From the NCBI GenBank assembly GCA_052400625.1, contig JBQTGH010000008.1: a DNA stretch of 64,000 nt; one strand, 5' to 3'. The notes under the pieces are model-generated. The model was not told where the DNA came from and did no database searches. It was given only the letters and a program-made list of their open reading frames with translations. The position numbers and the translations under genes were made by a program. Source of the DNA: Thermophagus sp052400625. Its GTDB lineage: Bacteria > Bacteroidota > Bacteroidia > Bacteroidales > Marinilabiliaceae. Every line of letters starts with the position of its first letter. Position 1 is the first letter of the stretch. Below, piece by piece: positions 61,560-64,000 of this stretch.

Positions 61560-61589
61560 CAAAATTATAAAAAAATTGGTTTCAACAAA
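61560..61589 (-). promoter_or_regulatory. Promoter of the tRNA-Gly/tRNA-Thr unit
   Basis: Minus-strand TTTG (61589-61586), an 18-nt spacer and TAATTTTG (61567-61560) match the -33/-7 consensus. tRNA-Gly begins 44 nt later. Confidence 0.6.
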
Positions 61590-61609
61590 ACGGTTTTCAC
61601 CAAAATTCT

Positions 61610-61655
61610 CTCAAAAAACGGAAAAGCCGCTGCAAACGTTTTTGCAACGACTTTT
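61610..61655 (-). terminator. Intrinsic terminator after the alpha/beta-hydrolase-like gene
   Basis: AAAAGTCGTTGCAAA pairs with TTTGCAGCGGCTTTT on the minus strand (15 pairs with two G-T wobbles, 4-nt loop). TTTTTT follows a few bases later. It lies about 65 nt past the stop at 61720. Confidence 0.75.
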
Positions 61656-61719
61656 GCCTATGGAGAGCAGAATTTAAGATTATCAGAAAATTACATCGCA
61701 TTCTCTTATATCATTCCCT

Positions 61720-62898
61720 TCAACGTCTATCCTTAAAAAATTCTGTGGCCTGCCGAAAAATATCTTCAAATGCATGATTCACTTTTCGAGCAATAGATTG
61801 GTCGGCCAAAGGGAAAGGTGTTTCATGACTATACCTGAAATCAAAATCAGTGACCAAAACATTACTATTTTTCCCCAAATTAAGAGTACGATAAATCCCC
61901 TCACCGGGTATGACATGATCCATTTTCAAACCAATGGCTTTTATCTTTTTAATGAGTGTATTCAAGGTTTTCGTTTGTTTTTTTCTAAAACGGTCCAGTG
62001 AAATCACGGAAGTAAAAACATCCCAAATGGTATTACTAAAAGGAATTAAAAAGTCAGGAAACTTCCATTTCACCTCCGACACTTCCGTATGATTAAGAAA
62101 ATACTTTAAAGTATCAAAGGCCCGATCGTCCAGAATAGTTCTGGAACGACCATCCATCTGATCAAAGGTGGCACCCCCACAAAAGAAAAACGCGCGACTG
62201 TTATCATACAAGTGAAAAGGATTGGAAAGCAATAGTATTTCCGCCACAAATGCCCCGATGGAATAGCCAAACAAATCTAAAATGGTACCCTTATTAAATA
62301 AGGGATGATTCCCTGCTCCAATCTGCTGTGTCAACTTCACAATATCTCCTATGCTTTGAATGCCGGAAGAGACAAATACACCCGGTGCCAAATCAATTCG
62401 TTCGCTGAGGGCGGCATTGACAAAAGTGCTGTTTCTGATTTTCCCATAAGATTTTTCCCTGACCCCTACCACTTTAATCATTTGCCTGGGGAGGCTCCAC
62501 GTGATCGGGGATCGATTGATATGGTTGGCCAACGGAAACAAAATAACCGGCACTCCGGTTTCGGAAGCCAACACATAAGCCCAGGATAAATACTTTTCCC
62601 AGGATCGTTCGTTCAGACCATGCAGCAAAAGAATAGCCCTCCCATTTTCAACCCGTTTAAGAGGCACAAAAACAGGATATCTAAAATACAGATTTTCCTG
62701 ACTATCACTAACTAACAGATTCAGACTCTTCATGGTCTCATCCATTTCGTCCACAGCAAACTCATTATGTTGATCCTTCAGTGCAGTTGATTCAAATGGG
62801 AAAGTATGAACCATAACCTGATCATCTATTTGATGAACAGGATGGTCGAGATTAAAATGTTTTTTTAGGTGACTTTGTAAATCCTGAAGAAATATCAT
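61720..62898 (-). CDS. Alpha/beta-hydrolase-like protein (probably DUF6051)
   Basis: A 392-residue cytoplasmic protein. An alpha/beta-hydrolase core is visible: NGRAILLLHGLNERSWEKYL (first strand and oxyanion loop), GVPVILFPLANHINRSP, and the nucleophile elbow DLFGYSIGAFVAEILLL (GYSIGA, Ser). A C-terminal VIPGEGIYRTLNLG then YSHETPFP resembles the acid and His region. A 90-residue N-terminal segment precedes the fold. The overall layout fits the Bacteroidota DUF6051 family; that label is from memory. Substrate unknown. No signal peptide is seen. The gene is divergent from the LytTR regulator. Confidence 0.82.
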   Translation of the reverse strand: MIFLQDLQSHLKKHFNLDHPVHQIDDQVMVHTFPFESTALKDQHNEFAVDEMDETMKSLNLLVSDSQENLYFRYPVFVPLKRVENGRAILLLHGLNERSWEKYLSWAYVLASETGVPVILFPLANHINRSPITWSLPRQMIKVVGVREKSYGKIRNSTFVNAALSERIDLAPGVFVSSGIQSIGDIVKLTQQIGAGNHPLFNKGTILDLFGYSIGAFVAEILLLSNPFHLYDNSRAFFFCGGATFDQMDGRSRTILDDRAFDTLKYFLNHTEVSEVKWKFPDFLIPFSNTIWDVFTSVISLDRFRKKQTKTLNTLIKKIKAIGLKMDHVIPGEGIYRTLNLGKNSNVLVTDFDFRYSHETPFPLADQSIARKVNHAFEDIFRQATEFFKDRR

Positions 62899-62980
62899 AA
62901 TGTTTTATCAATCTGAATAATCATCACCAAAATAGCAACAATTTCTTTAAACAGCCAGTCTTAATGTAGGATAAGACACC

Positions 62981-63065
62981 ATTTTGGGGTGAATGGCAAT
63001 TATTGTGGGACGAATGGATTTATTGTGGGGTAAATGGATTTTAACTAAAAAAATCCCCATATTTG
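62981..63065 (+). promoter_or_regulatory. Three direct-repeat operators and -7 element before the LytTR gene
   Basis: ATTTTGGGGTGAATGG (62981-62996), ATTGTGGGACGAATGG (63002-63017) and ATTGTGGGGTAAATGG (63022-63037) are direct repeats with 21- and 20-bp pitch, the spacing at which LytTR proteins bind on one face of the helix. CATATTTG (63058-63065) is a -7-like element whose -33 position abuts the third repeat, so activation is geometrically sensible. Confidence 0.6.
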
Positions 63066-63133
63066 CATTGGAAACGCTTTACGTTTTTCATCTAAAACCC
63101 TGAAAACAAAACCTTTTATTTTCCAGACCCCTT

Positions 63134-63976
63134 ATGAATACAAAGAAACCCATACCAAATTACTTTATCACACGAAAGAATACCATACTTCAAATATTAT
63201 TCACCTCTCTGTTCGCTTATATATTTATCAATATCTACCAACCCTTCGGATCCGGGAAATGGTTCAACATAACGGGATGGGAGTTTTCTTTTTATTCCGG
63301 ATTACTCGTTATCGCCGGTATGTTGGTCGTGTTGGTCAGCCGTATTTTCCTGATGTTTATGATTAAACGGAGGAATCCCGTTTCCATACGCTATTATATT
63401 TTGATGGTTTTTGGAGAGATCCTGTTTATGGGAGCTCTATATGCCTTTCTTCAAAAAGTAGTGATGCATGATTACCGAAGCTATTTATTCCTTCTTTCCC
63501 GTGCACTGGAAAACACGGCCTTAATCCTACTTATCCCCTACATCATCAGTCTGCTGTTTTTCGCATGGAAGGAAAAGACCATCAGTTTCAATAACCTGCT
63601 TCAGCAAATAAGAAATAATTCAAGTTTTATCTCTTTTCATGACGAAAAAGGAGTGCTAAGGATTTCGCTAAAAACAAATAATCTTCTTTATCTCCAGTCG
63701 CTCGACAATTATGTTTCCGTAAAATACCTTCAAAACAACCAACCCAAAACGGTACTAATCCGGAACACACTAAAAAATATCTCAAAAGAATTTGACAATA
63801 CAATTCTTTTGAGATGTCACCGATCTTACATGGTAAATGTAAACAGAGTTATCATGGTAAAAAAAGAAGGGAATAATCTAAAGCTACAAATCGAATGCCC
63901 TAATGGCAATGTAAACATTCCGGTATCGAGAGGATATGCCCCCACAGTAAAGCAATTTTTTGAAGGGCACCAATAA
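63134..63976 (+). CDS. Membrane-anchored LytTR DNA-binding regulator
   Basis: A 280-residue protein with four transmembrane helices in residues about 18-150 (ILQILFTSLFAYIFINIY; YSGLLVIAGMLVVLVSRIFL; ILMVFGEILFMGALYAFLQ; ALILLIPYIISLLFFAW). A LytTR domain fills about 175-275: NNLLYLQSLDNYVSVKYL, TVLIRNTLKNISKEF, LLRCHRSYMVNVNRVIMVKK and NVNIPVSRGYAPTVKQF are its standard blocks. No receiver domain is present, so the membrane part itself may sense the signal. Three matching direct repeats upstream imply autoregulation. No partner gene is visible before the window ends. Confidence 0.93.
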   Translation: MNTKKPIPNYFITRKNTILQILFTSLFAYIFINIYQPFGSGKWFNITGWEFSFYSGLLVIAGMLVVLVSRIFLMFMIKRRNPVSIRYYILMVFGEILFMGALYAFLQKVVMHDYRSYLFLLSRALENTALILLIPYIISLLFFAWKEKTISFNNLLQQIRNNSSFISFHDEKGVLRISLKTNNLLYLQSLDNYVSVKYLQNNQPKTVLIRNTLKNISKEFDNTILLRCHRSYMVNVNRVIMVKKEGNNLKLQIECPNGNVNIPVSRGYAPTVKQFFEGHQ

Positions 63977-64000
63977 CGAAGATGATCATTCCCTCTCGGA

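Overview
The window looks like a chromosomal segment from a Bacteroidota bacterium, most probably a fermentative or anaerobic member of the Marinilabiliales/Bacteroidales side of the phylum. The signs are: a tmRNA whose tag reads GENNYALAA; repeated promoter matches to the Bacteroidota consensus TTTG-N18-21-TAnnTTTG with almost no Shine-Dalgarno sequences; a Rho factor with a long hydrophilic insertion; a short primary sigma factor; two large secreted enzymes ending in type IX secretion (T9SS) sorting domains; and a pyruvate:ferredoxin oxidoreductase plus pyruvate phosphate dikinase. The assignment is inferred from these features; no 16S rRNA is present.

Positions 1-14.3 kb are one long minus-strand exopolysaccharide (EPS) operon read from a promoter near 14.33 kb: Wza-like exporter, Wzc-like tyrosine kinase, Wzy-like polymerase, Wzx-like flippase, four glycosyltransferases, a glutaminase-less asparagine-synthase-like protein, two tandem ATP-grasp proteins, and a gene running off the window. 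The ATP-grasp and Asn-synthase genes suggest that the polymer is decorated by amide bonds. From 15 to 25 kb come housekeeping and pyruvate metabolism genes on the minus strand: def, ruvX, ppdK, a dihydroorotate-dehydrogenase-like protein and nifJ, then a DUF4143-type ATPase. At 26-31 kb lie a TolC remnant, rho, rpoD, rpe and ssrA (tmRNA). Directly 3' of ssrA sits a small accessory patch: an AbiEii/AbiEi-like toxin-antitoxin pair, a hairpin MITE-like element and an 8-bp repeat array.

From 34 to 43 kb are an MDR oxidoreductase with a Rossmann partner, a striking GC-rich noncoding array with a 20/21-bp period, a GH5 endoglucanase, a DUF418 membrane protein, a cytidylate-kinase-like protein, a fructosamine-kinase-like protein, an LMW tyrosine phosphatase and a PepSY-like secreted protein. 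At 43-47 kb a sigma-54 response regulator and a hybrid histidine kinase face each other. Beyond lie tRNA-Met, gap, three tandem candidate small RNAs (49.8-50.25 kb), an ECF sigma module, mutS2, a 1471-residue M6 protease, two hydrolases, a VOC protein, tRNA-Gly/tRNA-Thr and a membrane LytTR regulator with three direct-repeat operators.

The noncoding signals most worth follow-up are the three tandem RNAs, whose terminator stems differ in sequence but stay paired; an 83-bp dispersed element found four times, always in the same orientation to its neighbouring gene; and the 20/21-bp GC-rich array. All functions below are read from motifs and family knowledge; no database search was run.
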